Shown here: piece after piece, positions 7,665-14,558 of the stretch | Layout of the letters: each line of letters starts with the position of its first letter | Numbering within the stretch: position 1 is the stretch's first letter | Origin: a virus | Reading direction: 5' to 3' (one strand) | DNA: 24,438 nt | Virus record (IMG/VR): IMGVR_UViG_3300033552_000054 | Coordinates: 1 to 24,438 of that record | The notes under the pieces: model-generated | What the model was told of the DNA's origin: nothing | Seen by the model: the letters and a program-made list of their open reading frames with translations, nothing else | Databases searched by the model: none | Translations under genes and position numbers: made by a program

Positions 7665-8628
7665 AGAGGTACTTCAAGATGTTTTAGGTTCTACAAAGGA
7701 TTCCAACAAACACTTAATAGCTAAAACATGTCCGTTCTGCCACGACTCTTCGTGGCACTTTTATGTTAACTTTTCAAAAGAAGGTCATCCATGGGATTGT
7801 AAGAAGTGTGAAGCTCGTGGTGGAATAAAGTCGCTATTAGATGAAGTAGGCCGAAGTGATATTTACGATGAATTAATAACATTTAGTCCAATTACTCAAC
7901 CTTTACTTATTAATAAAATTGGAGTATTTAATAGTGATCAAAAGAAAGATTTGACTATTAGTACAAGTGATGTATTTTTACCTGTTGGATATAGACAAAT
8001 TGTAAATCATCACGAATACTTAACAAAGAGGGGATTTACTCGTTTAGATTATAGTGAATACAATGTAGGTACCACTCTCAAAGACTTTAAATTGCGCGAT
8101 TATGTGATTTTCCCTGTTGAAGAGGGAGAAAATATTAAGGGCTATGTTTGTAGATATTTTGGAACAGAATCATTTAAGCCAAGATATAAAAACTCATCCA
8201 ATGTCGAATTTGAAAAATTGATATATGGATACAATTTACTAAATGTCAAAATTGAGAATGTTATAATAGTAGAAGGAGTTTTCGACATGATAGCAGTCAA
8301 CAGATTCTTGCGATTCTTGGGGATGAGAGAATGGACTTGCATTGCAACATTTGGTAAAAAGATTTCTGGAAGTCAAATTACTAAAATCAAATTAAGAGCT
8401 ATGAATGTACAAAATGTACATTTGATGTTCGATTTAGATGCTATTCAAAGTTCCAAACACTATGTCAATTTACTAAAAGGAAATTTCTTAAACGTATATT
8501 CTATTTATAACCATTTAGGAAAGGATCCTGATGAGATCACAGTAGAGCAATTTAAAGAGGTTATTAATGTAAAATTCACACCTTTTTTATATAACTTGAA
8601 CATCGTTACAAAAAAGAAATTAAGATGA
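7639..8628 (+). CDS. DNA primase, DnaG-like (zinc ribbon plus TOPRIM)
   Basis: 329 aa. An N-terminal zinc ribbon has C31-x2-C34 and C54-x2-C57 in a CPFCHDSSWHF / WDCKKCEARGG setting. The catalytic TOPRIM core follows: VIIVEGVFDM holds the conserved glutamate E212, and LMFDLDA holds the D265-x-D267 pair that binds metal. It would make RNA primers for lagging-strand synthesis. Bacterial DnaG is about 600 aa; this one lacks the C-terminal helicase-interaction domain, as many phage primases do. It starts inside the preceding frame and ends in an ATGA overlap with a lipoprotein gene. Confidence 0.88.
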   Translation: MKSTILLDKEVLQDVLGSTKDSNKHLIAKTCPFCHDSSWHFYVNFSKEGHPWDCKKCEARGGIKSLLDEVGRSDIYDELITFSPITQPLLINKIGVFNSDQKKDLTISTSDVFLPVGYRQIVNHHEYLTKRGFTRLDYSEYNVGTTLKDFKLRDYVIFPVEEGENIKGYVCRYFGTESFKPRYKNSSNVEFEKLIYGYNLLNVKIENVIIVEGVFDMIAVNRFLRFLGMREWTCIATFGKKISGSQITKIKLRAMNVQNVHLMFDLDAIQSSKHYVNLLKGNFLNVYSIYNHLGKDPDEITVEQFKEVINVKFTPFLYNLNIVTKKKLR

Positions 8629-8849
8629 AAGAGGTATTATTTGTATTAGGAGTAGTTTTATTGTTTGGTTGTGAAAGAGAATATAAAGGAAATGAAATAC
8701 ACGCTAGAGATAACTATAACAACTCATTGTATTCATGTATCTATATAATTGACAGTTGTGAATATATAGGAGGTGCTTCTGTAATGAGTCATGCTTTTTA
8801 TTTGACTCACAAAGGCAATTGTAAGTTTTGTAACAATAAGTTTAAGTAG
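8625..8849 (+). CDS. Small putative lipoprotein
   Basis: 74 aa. The start MKEVLFVLGVVLLFGC is a short hydrophobic signal sequence ending in a lipobox-like LLFG-C, so cleavage before C16 and lipid attachment are expected. The mature part is short and Cys-rich (C38, C45, and C67-x2-C70). Phage lipoproteins of this size are sometimes superinfection-exclusion factors, as in T5 Llp, but nothing here proves that. It is unusual between primase and polymerase genes, and its ATG overlaps the primase stop. Confidence 0.65.
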   Translation: MKEVLFVLGVVLLFGCEREYKGNEIHARDNYNNSLYSCIYIIDSCEYIGGASVMSHAFYLTHKGNCKFCNNKFK

Positions 8850-8850
8850 T

Positions 8851-9105
8851 ATGAATTTATCAATTGATCCTAAAGGTCTATCATTTACAAAGAATGAAGA
8901 TGAAAGTAGTCCTTTTGATTGTGATTTCACTTATAAGTTAAAAGATCAAATATTCGAAGGTGGATTATGGCTCGATCGAAATTATGGAACATATAGAGTT
9001 AAAGTCACATCAATGGAAATTTCTACATCTGACTTTGTAGAAATTCAAATAAGTATTAGGTCTGAGTTCCAAAAGAGACAATTACAACTATCAAATTATA
9101 AATAA
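8851..9105 (+). CDS. Hypothetical protein, 84 aa
   Basis: The ATG follows the lipoprotein stop by one base. The product is acidic and beta-rich (DFTYKLKDQIFEGGLWLD, TYRVKVTSMEIST, FVEIQISIRS), like a small single-domain sandwich, with no signal peptide. The family is not recognised. Its stop overlaps the next start (TAATG), so it belongs to the replication operon. Confidence 0.55.
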   Translation: MNLSIDPKGLSFTKNEDESSPFDCDFTYKLKDQIFEGGLWLDRNYGTYRVKVTSMEISTSDFVEIQISIRSEFQKRQLQLSNYK

Positions 9106-9290
9106 TGGAAATAATTGCCCTAATAAAAATTATCGTAATATTGATCATCTGCGGTATTGTAGCAACCTGTGTAAAAATACTTATTCGATCTATGCTCGGT
9201 CAACAAATCGATTATATATGTGGACACAAATGGATGATTGTTATAGTAAACAAACTCAAAGCACGCAACAAGAAACAAAATGGAAATTAG
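9105..9290 (+). CDS. Small single-pass membrane protein
   Basis: 61 aa with one strong transmembrane segment at about residues 3-29 (IIALIKIIVILIICGIVATC onward), followed by a basic tail (VNKLKARNKKQN). By the positive-inside rule the tail should be cytoplasmic. It starts on the last base of the preceding stop codon, and its own stop lies 10 nt inside the polymerase gene. The function is unknown. Confidence 0.6.
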   Translation: MEIIALIKIIVILIICGIVATCVKILIRSMLGQQIDYICGHKWMIVIVNKLKARNKKQNGN

Positions 9291-12200
9291 AGATTGGATA
9301 GCAAATAATAAACTTAAAGTAACTTATAAGAGTCCTAAGCTATTTGAAATAGATGGGAATTCCTTTTTGTATGTAGAGGGAATCAAAGAAGGTAAAAAGG
9401 TAATCCTTTTTGATGAGTTGATGTGTTTGAAATTAAGTGAAGAGGAATCTTTTCTTTTTGATTCAAATAAGCCTAAATATTTTGTATTTGAATTTGGTGG
9501 AACTTTTTATTTCGAAGAGGCTATCGAGAATTACAAGATTAAGAATCCCCAAGTCTTTCGCTATATAGGTAGATACGAACAAAGCGGCAATGAATATTAT
9601 TGCAATCTCTTTGTAAGAGGAGGTTATGAGATACTCAATGGTGTAGGATTGTATGAAGAGTATTGTCGTAAGGCAAAGTGGATGGGACACGACGTACTTG
9701 GCATTGCTGAGAGAAATACATTAGGAGGAACATTAGCTTTTCAATTTGAGTGCAACAAGATCGGGATTAAACCAATTATTGGTGAAACAGTAATTGTACA
9801 AAGCTTTGATATGAAGCGATACAATGTAAAGTTGTATGCAATGAACGATCAAGGATGGATCTCCTTACTGCAGATTAATAAGATTATCAATGTCGACAAT
9901 GAATTCGATAAATATATTTCTGATACTGTCTTATTGAAACATACAAAGGGTTTGATTTGTGTGGTTGAGCCAAATGTAAACTTTTCATTCGCAATAAATT
10001 TAAAGACGTATAAGAAGGCCTTCTCTCATTTGTATTTTGCACTTGATACTTCAAGGTATTTGAATCAAAAGACAGATCTTGATAAATTAACTGCTATCAA
10101 ATCATATTTGAGTAACGTTGATCATATAAAGACATTCGCTCCTATTATAATGAGTAATACGTTTTATGCTGATCAAGATTATGCTTTTATAAAGACTCTA
10201 CTTAATCAAATCGATGGAGTATCAGAGCTTCACTCAAATGATGAGTATTTTAAAACATTCAATGAGCAAATAGAACGTCTATATGATATATGGCCAAAAG
10301 ATCAAGTCATTAGTGGTTATACTAGATTGCAATTCATTACAGAAGCATCTGATAATCTTTGGAAACTTACACAAGCAGTTGAATTTAAAATATCAACAGG
10401 TGTATTAAAGCTTCCTGAGTATGACTACAATCATAAATGTCAAGATGGAGTTATAAGATCGAAAGAAGATCTCTTCAGTACATTGCTTCAAGAAGGCTTT
10501 GTTCAGAAATGTGAAAATGGAATGATCCCAGAAGATCGCATTGATGAATATGCTGAGCGATTAGAGAGAGAGTATAACGTACTTGTTAATGGAAAGGTCC
10601 ATCACTACTTTTTAATTCTTTGGGATGTGTTCGTGTTTTGTAAGAGAGAGAATATTTATACAGGTATTGGTAGAGGCTCAGCAGGTGGATGTCTTATAGC
10701 GTGGTTGTTAGATATTACGAGGGTGGATCCTATTAAATACGATCTTATTTTTGAACGATTTATTAATGAATCAAGAATTGCAACAGGTCTTCCCGATATT
10801 GATAGTGATATAGAATCTGCTAGAAGACCTGAAGTTAAAAGATATATAGAAGAAAGATTTGGTGAGATGAATGTATGTTGTATTGGTACATACACTACAT
10901 TGAAACCTAAAGCAGCTATTAAGGATCTTGGTAAGCAGTTTAATCTCAGCCATGATGAATTAAATTACATCAATAGTACCCTTGCAACAAACGACGATTG
11001 GAATTGGTGGGATTTATTTAAGTATGCCAATAACGGGTCTAACGCTACTGTCAAAGCTTTTGTAAAAAAGAACATCGATCTAATTAACGCTATTCGTATA
11101 GTTCTTGATCAACCAAGATCCTGCTCAGTACACGCTGCTGGTATGATTATTGTTCCGAACAAGACTAAAGATGGTGAAATAACAGACATTTATAAACAAA
11201 TTCCCGTTAAGCGAGTAGATGGAATTATTGTTAGTGAGTGGGAAGGAGAATATTTAGACAAAGCTGGTTTTTTGAAAGAAGACATCTTGGGTATTACTCA
11301 ACTTGATAAATTCAAAGAGATAGTCACTCTAATAAAGAGGCGAAGCAATATCGATATCGATATCTATAATCTACCTCACAACAATAAAGAGGTATTCGAG
11401 TTATTTAAAAAGGGTTTAAATGAAGATGTGTTTCACTTTGGTGCTAAAGGATTAAAGAATTATTGTTTACAAGTAAAGCCATCCTCATTGAACGAGTTGA
11501 TTGCTGTGAATGCTATCTTTCGTCCTGGTCCAATTGCTGCGAATGCTCACAATGATTATGTATCATTTAAACAAGGATTAAGACAACCTCGTTTTGATCC
11601 ACTGACTGAAGATATTACTAAGGAGACTTATTCATTGATCGTATATCAAGAACAAGTAATGAAGATATGTCAAGTTGTTGGAGACTTTACAATGATTGAA
11701 GCTGAAGATGTTCGACGAGCAATGGGTAAAAAGATCCACACAATTATGGATAAGTATAAATCCATATTTGTTAACAGAGCGGTTGATAAAGGATACGAAA
11801 GAGATCAAGCAAATATTCTTTGGAAGAAGCTTGAAGATTTCTCGACATATGCTTTTAATAAATCTCACGCAGCAGCATATTCTATTACAGGCTACATCTG
11901 TCAATGGTTGAAAGTGAACTATCCTGTTGAATTTTGGAGTGTGTCTTTAAAGTTTGCTAAGAAGGACGATATCAATTCTCGACTATCGGAAATGATCAAA
12001 GTTGGATCCAATATAAAGATTACAGCTCCTGATGTTAATATTAGTACAGATAGTTTTGAATATAACGATAAGACAGGTAAGTTTTATTTTCCATTGAATA
12101 AGATAGCAGGATTAGGTGCTGCTAGTTTTACTTATTTAATGCAAGAAAGAAAAGAAAGAGGTCAATTTTATTCTTTCGAGGAATTCCTAACTCGATGTGA

Positions 12201-12780
12201 AAAGAAGTATATGAAAAGAAATGTTGTTAAGAACATGATCTTTACTGGATGTTTTGATGAGATAGAAAGTATAGCTGAGCCAATAGATAGAATTAGACTA
12301 ATTACTCAGCACGAAAGCTTTACTTTTAAAAAGGGCGATGAAAAAGATCCTATTCACGTTAATAAAGCAAAGAATAAAAATTATTTATGGAAGACAATAG
12401 AAAAAGATCTTCTCGGATATGGATCAATCGATTATACAGAACTTCAAAGAGATACTCGGATGGATGGATCACAATTGTGCCATGCAACTACGAACTATGT
12501 GCAAGATAAGAATAATGTTGGTAGAAGGGTTTTGCTTGTAGGAGTAGTTGATGAAATCATAGAAAGAAAGACTAAGAACGGACCGATGGGTATCCTTACT
12601 GTCGATCACAATGGTGATGCACTTAACGCAACTATATGGCCCGATAAGTGGAGACTAATGTCTACATCTCTTACGAAAAAGTGTATCATGTTTATGGAAG
12701 GAATTATTAAATACGATGAATGGAATAAGAGAAATGTAATCTATTCTTTTGAAGGTAGTCGTGTAGAAATATTAAATTAA
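9280..12780 (+). CDS. dnaE: DNA polymerase III alpha subunit, DnaE type
   Basis: 1166 aa, normal DnaE length. Residues 1-105 are an extra, unrecognised N-terminal region. Residues 109-175 align with the PHP domain, but the metal-binding HxH and DH positions read LFVRGGY and AERN. The palm follows with GIGRGSAGG and the catalytic PDIDSDI (D506, D508), then the fingers (YQEQVMKICQ, EDVRRAMGKK) and NKSHAAAY (860-867). A helix-hairpin-helix segment AGLGAASF lies near 943, and an OB-fold RRVLLVGVVDEI begins near 1082. It synthesises both strands of the phage genome, presumably with the helicase and primase just upstream. No clamp or proofreading subunit is visible in this window. It overlaps the previous gene by 11 nt. 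Confidence 0.95.
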   Translation: MEIRDWIANNKLKVTYKSPKLFEIDGNSFLYVEGIKEGKKVILFDELMCLKLSEEESFLFDSNKPKYFVFEFGGTFYFEEAIENYKIKNPQVFRYIGRYEQSGNEYYCNLFVRGGYEILNGVGLYEEYCRKAKWMGHDVLGIAERNTLGGTLAFQFECNKIGIKPIIGETVIVQSFDMKRYNVKLYAMNDQGWISLLQINKIINVDNEFDKYISDTVLLKHTKGLICVVEPNVNFSFAINLKTYKKAFSHLYFALDTSRYLNQKTDLDKLTAIKSYLSNVDHIKTFAPIIMSNTFYADQDYAFIKTLLNQIDGVSELHSNDEYFKTFNEQIERLYDIWPKDQVISGYTRLQFITEASDNLWKLTQAVEFKISTGVLKLPEYDYNHKCQDGVIRSKEDLFSTLLQEGFVQKCENGMIPEDRIDEYAERLEREYNVLVNGKVHHYFLILWDVFVFCKRENIYTGIGRGSAGGCLIAWLLDITRVDPIKYDLIFERFINESRIATGLPDIDSDIESARRPEVKRYIEERFGEMNVCCIGTYTTLKPKAAIKDLGKQFNLSHDELNYINSTLATNDDWNWWDLFKYANNGSNATVKAFVKKNIDLINAIRIVLDQPRSCSVHAAGMIIVPNKTKDGEITDIYKQIPVKRVDGIIVSEWEGEYLDKAGFLKEDILGITQLDKFKEIVTLIKRRSNIDIDIYNLPHNNKEVFELFKKGLNEDVFHFGAKGLKNYCLQVKPSSLNELIAVNAIFRPGPIAANAHNDYVSFKQGLRQPRFDPLTEDITKETYSLIVYQEQVMKICQVVGDFTMIEAEDVRRAMGKKIHTIMDKYKSIFVNRAVDKGYERDQANILWKKLEDFSTYAFNKSHAAAYSITGYICQWLKVNYPVEFWSVSLKFAKKDDINSRLSEMIKVGSNIKITAPDVNISTDSFEYNDKTGKFYFPLNKIAGLGAASFTYLMQERKERGQFYSFEEFLTRCEKKYMKRNVVKNMIFTGCFDEIESIAEPIDRIRLITQHESFTFKKGDEKDPIHVNKAKNKNYLWKTIEKDLLGYGSIDYTELQRDTRMDGSQLCHATTNYVQDKNNVGRRVLLVGVVDEIIERKTKNGPMGILTVDHNGDALNATIWPDKWRLMSTSLTKKCIMFMEGIIKYDEWNKRNVIYSFEGSRVEILN

Positions 12781-12782
12781 CT

Positions 12783-12941
12783 ATGAAGAGTTTTTTTAAA
12801 CATTGGAGATTGAGTCTTAAATTGTGGAATCAACTTTCACATCATGTATTTATGAATCACTGGAAAGCTGCAGGTAATGTGTGCCAAAGGATAGATCATA
12901 TGAAGGCAGATCGAATCCACATCAGGATATTAATGAGGTAG
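12783..12941 (+). CDS. Small ORF downstream of polymerase
   Basis: 52 codons beginning two bases after the polymerase stop (ATG at 12783), encoding a basic peptide rich in His, Trp and Arg (MKSFFKHWRLSLKLWNQLSH at the start). It has no membrane segment and no known motif. Close packing after dnaE is the only argument for expression; a promoter-like element starts 9 nt after its stop. It may be real or spurious. Confidence 0.4.
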   Translation: MKSFFKHWRLSLKLWNQLSHHVFMNHWKAAGNVCQRIDHMKADRIHIRILMR

Positions 12942-12949
12942 CGATCTTG

Positions 12950-12977
12950 TTTGCAACACACAAAGGTATTATTTTTG
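12950..12977 (+). promoter_or_regulatory. Candidate Bacteroidota-type promoter for the H1-like gene
   Basis: TTTG (12950-12953) and TATTTTTG (12970-12977) match the TTTG -33 and TAnnTTTG -7 elements known for the primary sigma factor of Bacteroidota. The spacer is 16 nt, shorter than the usual 19-21, which lowers confidence. It sits in the only gap between the polymerase operon and the histone-like gene and could also drive the tmRNA island downstream. Confidence 0.45.
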
Positions 12978-13026
12978 TATTCACAATTAAGGATTGATTA
13001 CTTAGAACAAACTAAAATTATTTATT

Positions 13027-13203
13027 ATGATGAAAGATAAAATCACAGCAATGAGAGCTACATTAGACGCTGCTGAATCTGAAGCTGCTAAATTTGATGC
13101 TGGTAATAAGGCTGCTGGTACTCGCTTACGTGCTCATATGCAAACGTTGAAGCAAAATTCTCAAGATGTTCGTAATTCTGTATCGGAATTAAAGAACGCT
13201 TAA
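13027..13203 (+). CDS. Histone H1-like small DNA-binding protein (Hc1-like)
   Basis: 58 aa, starting MMKDKITAMRATLDAAESEA and continuing AAKFDAGNKAAGTRLRAHMQ, then VRNSVSELKNA. The GNKAAGTRxR core with flanking amphipathic helices is the hallmark of the short histone H1-like (Hc1-related) proteins widespread in Bacteroidota, recalled from family knowledge. These typically have a lysine-rich tail; here it is nearly absent, so DNA binding may rest on the helical core. Possible roles are compaction of phage DNA or interference with host nucleoid proteins. It has its own candidate promoter 50 nt upstream and is followed directly by structured RNA. Confidence 0.75.
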   Translation: MMKDKITAMRATLDAAESEAAKFDAGNKAAGTRLRAHMQTLKQNSQDVRNSVSELKNA

Positions 13204-13208
13204 AAATC

Positions 13209-13298
13209 TTTTTGAGATATAGGACCTTTGAAGTTAGGTAACATAAGATTCATCACCTAAACAAAAGCCTATAATAGTGATGACTTATATCTCAAAAA
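13209..13298 (+). ncRNA. Candidate structured RNA closed by a 13-bp perfect stem
   Basis: TTTTTGAGATATA (13209-13221) pairs perfectly with TATATCTCAAAAA (13286-13298). Inside the 64-nt loop, TTAGGT (13234-13239) can pair with ACCTAA (13255-13260), and TCATC (13250-13254), within that hairpin loop, can pair with GATGA (13279-13283), giving an H-type pseudoknot. An alternative fold uses TCATCAC with GTGATGA and ACCT with AGGT. No T-tract follows, so it is not a terminator. It lies between the H1-like gene and the tRNA-like and tmRNA genes. It matches no RNA family I know; strand is inferred from neighbours. Confidence 0.55.
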
Positions 13299-13318
13299 CA
13301 TTGATCGCACAACGATCT

Positions 13319-13392
13319 GTGTCGAAGTAGCTTAAAGACAAAAGCGTATCCTAACGGGAGACTTATGCGGGTTGAAGTCTCGTCTTCGATAC
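13319..13392 (+). ncRNA. tRNA-like element upstream of tmRNA
   Basis: A cloverleaf-like fold fits: a 7-bp acceptor 13321-13327/13384-13390 (extendable to 9 bp), T8, a D-like arm GCTT/AAGC, a 4-of-5-bp anticodon-like stem GTATC/GAGAC with loop CTAACGG (T33 present; formal anticodon AAC at 13353-13355), a 4-nt variable loop, and a T-like arm GCGGG/CTCGT with loop TTGAAGT. Against a working tRNA: the D-loop lacks GG, position 56 is G not C, and a rival 7-bp hairpin GAGACTT/AAGTCTC competes. A perfect GATCG/CGATC hairpin lies just upstream (13303-13317). It may be a decayed tRNA, a tRNA mimic or part of a larger precursor. Confidence 0.45.
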
Positions 13393-13419
13393 TAAATAAT
13401 AAAATGTTCTTTTACATAT

Positions 13420-13770
13420 GGGGGTGAACGGATTTGACAGGATGGTTCTGGGTTAAAATATTATGCCGTAGGCTTGCAGGCTACTACGTTAAAATTGAGT
13501 GCAATCAATAAATGGCAAAAACACAATAACAGATGCAGACATGGTAGCCATGGATGCTCTATTGAATGAAGCTAAATCAATTGTCTTTACTCCTGCAAAG
13601 GAAGAAGAATTAGAATTAGCAGCCTAATACTAATACAAGTTTGCTAGAGTCACAAACTAGATGGTGGAGTTAGGTTGATTAGATTATTCTTTTCGATCCC
13701 AATTTAAAGCATATATAAATATTTTAATTACAACATCTCTGGACGGGGTTATCGTAGACCCCCACCTCCA
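13420..13770 (+). ncRNA. ssrA: Transfer-messenger RNA (tmRNA)
   Basis: A 351-nt tmRNA. The 5' end GGGGGTGAACGGATTTGACA carries the conserved acceptor and D-arm-like sequence. The 3' end has GGACGGGG... and CACCTCCA, completing the tRNA-like domain. The acceptor helix GGGGGUG/CACCUCC contains a G3-U70 wobble, the identity element for alanyl-tRNA synthetase. The next bases are CAA, so CCA is not fully encoded. The mRNA-like part ends in codons for ELELAA and TAA. It would rescue stalled ribosomes and tag the nascent chain for proteolysis. The frame feeding that ending is unusually long (see the tag entry). It is flanked by a tRNA-like element and an HNH endonuclease gene. Confidence 0.95.
13514..13627 (+). 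other. tmRNA tag reading frame, about 37 codons
   Basis: From GGC at 13514 the frame reads GKNTITDADM..., continues without a stop, and ends ...KEEELELAA followed by TAA (13625-13627), with a second in-frame TAA two codons later. The GKN start resembles the GEN start of Bacteroidota tags, and the LAA end is the standard degradation signal, so the frame is anchored at both ends. An upstream in-frame TGA limits any earlier resume codon to at most five codons. The AKTQ-stop frame starting one base later gives no LAA ending. Typical tags have 8-15 residues. The resume codon itself is inferred. Confidence 0.75.
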
Positions 13771-13788
13771 CAAATTATTTAATTCTAA

Positions 13789-14277
13789 ATGGCTAAGGTT
13801 GAAATTACTTGTGCAAATCCTCAATGTTCTAAATCATTTCATAGAAATGAAAGTCAAACTAAATATAATCTAAGGACAGGACGAGCTAAAGGATCTTTCT
13901 GCTGTATTCAATGTTCAAAAGATGCACGAGATAAAGATCAATTCACTGGTTTTAGAGAATTGTTGAGAAGTTGTCAAAGAAGGGTCAAAATTCAACCCAA
14001 TACTTTAACACTTCAAGAGATGAAATCTCAATGGGATAAACAACAAGGCATTTGCGTTTATACAAAAGTTCAATTGATCTTGTATCATTCTCGAAACAAT
14101 TACAAGAATAGTACTCTATATAGAGTTTCTCTTGATCGAATTGATAATAAGAAGGGATATACCGCTGACAATGTTCAATTCATTAGTATAATGGCCAACT
14201 ATGCTAAGAATAGAGGCACTCACGAACAAATGATTGAGTTTTGTCGAGTTGTGGCTGAAAATTGCAAAATAGTTTAA
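13789..14277 (+). CDS. HNH homing-type endonuclease
   Basis: 162 aa. The N-terminal zinc-binding part has C8-x4-C13 and C39-x2-C42. The C-terminal HNH-like core has GICVYTK (87-93), then VSLDRIDNKKGYTADNVQFI (113-132), the classic S-x-D-R-I-D...GYT..N-V-Q pattern of phage free-standing homing nucleases. Such enzymes cut DNA lacking the element and spread by repair. It lies 18 nt after the tmRNA and ends 3 nt before tRNA-Trp, so it looks like an insertion into an RNA gene cluster. The first catalytic His is not obvious, so activity is likely but uncertain. Confidence 0.8.
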   Translation: MAKVEITCANPQCSKSFHRNESQTKYNLRTGRAKGSFCCIQCSKDARDKDQFTGFRELLRSCQRRVKIQPNTLTLQEMKSQWDKQQGICVYTKVQLILYHSRNNYKNSTLYRVSLDRIDNKKGYTADNVQFISIMANYAKNRGTHEQMIEFCRVVAENCKIV

Positions 14278-14280
14278 TTT

Positions 14281-14353
14281 ACAAGAATCAGATAACTGGC
14301 TAATCTGAAGGATTCCAGATCCTTTCATCTCTGTTCGAATCGGAGTTCTTGTG
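14281..14353 (+). tRNA. tRNA-Trp (anticodon CCA)
   Basis: A 73-nt canonical cloverleaf: acceptor ACAAGAA/TTCTTGT, D-arm AGAT/ATCT with a GG-containing loop, anticodon stem AAGGA/TCCTT with loop TTCCAGA (anticodon CCA), T-arm CTCTG/CGGAG with loop TTCGAAT, and discriminator G73 as in bacterial tRNA-Trp. CCA is not encoded; GCG is not followed by CCA. It starts 3 nt after the HNH stop codon. Trp is a rare codon, so a phage copy could offset host shortage or depletion. Confidence 0.95.
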
Positions 14354-14485
14354 CGAAGAGTGCTACTCTTCTTCAAAAGGCCAGCACCGTGGTTATACGG
14401 TAATCAGTCAAGCCATAGAAAGGGTGAGAGTTTCGTTATCAGAAGAACCGTTTCCTGTACTATAACAGTGAAGGTGTGACTATTT
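14354..14485 (+). other. Inter-tRNA noncoding segment with strong hairpins
   Basis: 132 nt without a coding frame. A perfect 7-bp hairpin GAAGAGT/ACTCTTC with a 3-nt loop lies at 14355-14371, immediately after tRNA-Trp, and ACCGT/ACGGT forms a second about 20 nt later. No T-tract follows either. GAGTTTC (14428-14434) is complementary to GAAACTC at 14814-14820, beyond tRNA-Gln, so this stretch could be the 5' part of a larger RNA enclosing that tRNA. I could not fit another tRNA here. Confidence 0.4.
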
Positions 14486-14558
14486 TGTCCTGTGGTGTAA
14501 TTGGCAACACGTCTGTTTTTGGAACAGAAGAGTCTTGGTTCGAGACCAAGCGGGACAA
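14486..14558 (+). tRNA. tRNA-Gln (anticodon TTG)
   Basis: A 73-nt cloverleaf: acceptor TGTCCTG/CGGGACA with one G-U pair, T8, D-arm GTGT/ACAC with loop AATTGGCA, anticodon stem TCTGT/ACAGA with loop TTTTGGA (anticodon TTG, reading CAA), T-arm CTTGG/CCAAG with loop TTCGAGA, and discriminator A. CCA is not encoded. CAA is the favoured glutamine codon in this AT-rich genome, which may explain its retention. It is surrounded on both sides by noncoding, apparently structured sequence. Confidence 0.95.

Noticed and set aside
12861-12930. tRNA-like bases (GATCGAATCC) in the small ORF after dnaE
   Set aside because: A T-loop-like string is present but no acceptor or anticodon stems pair around it.
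13209-13298. Interpreting the 13-bp inverted repeat as a terminator
   Set aside because: The run of T is on the 5' arm and A on the 3' arm for + strand RNA; no T-tract follows, and the loop is 64 nt long.
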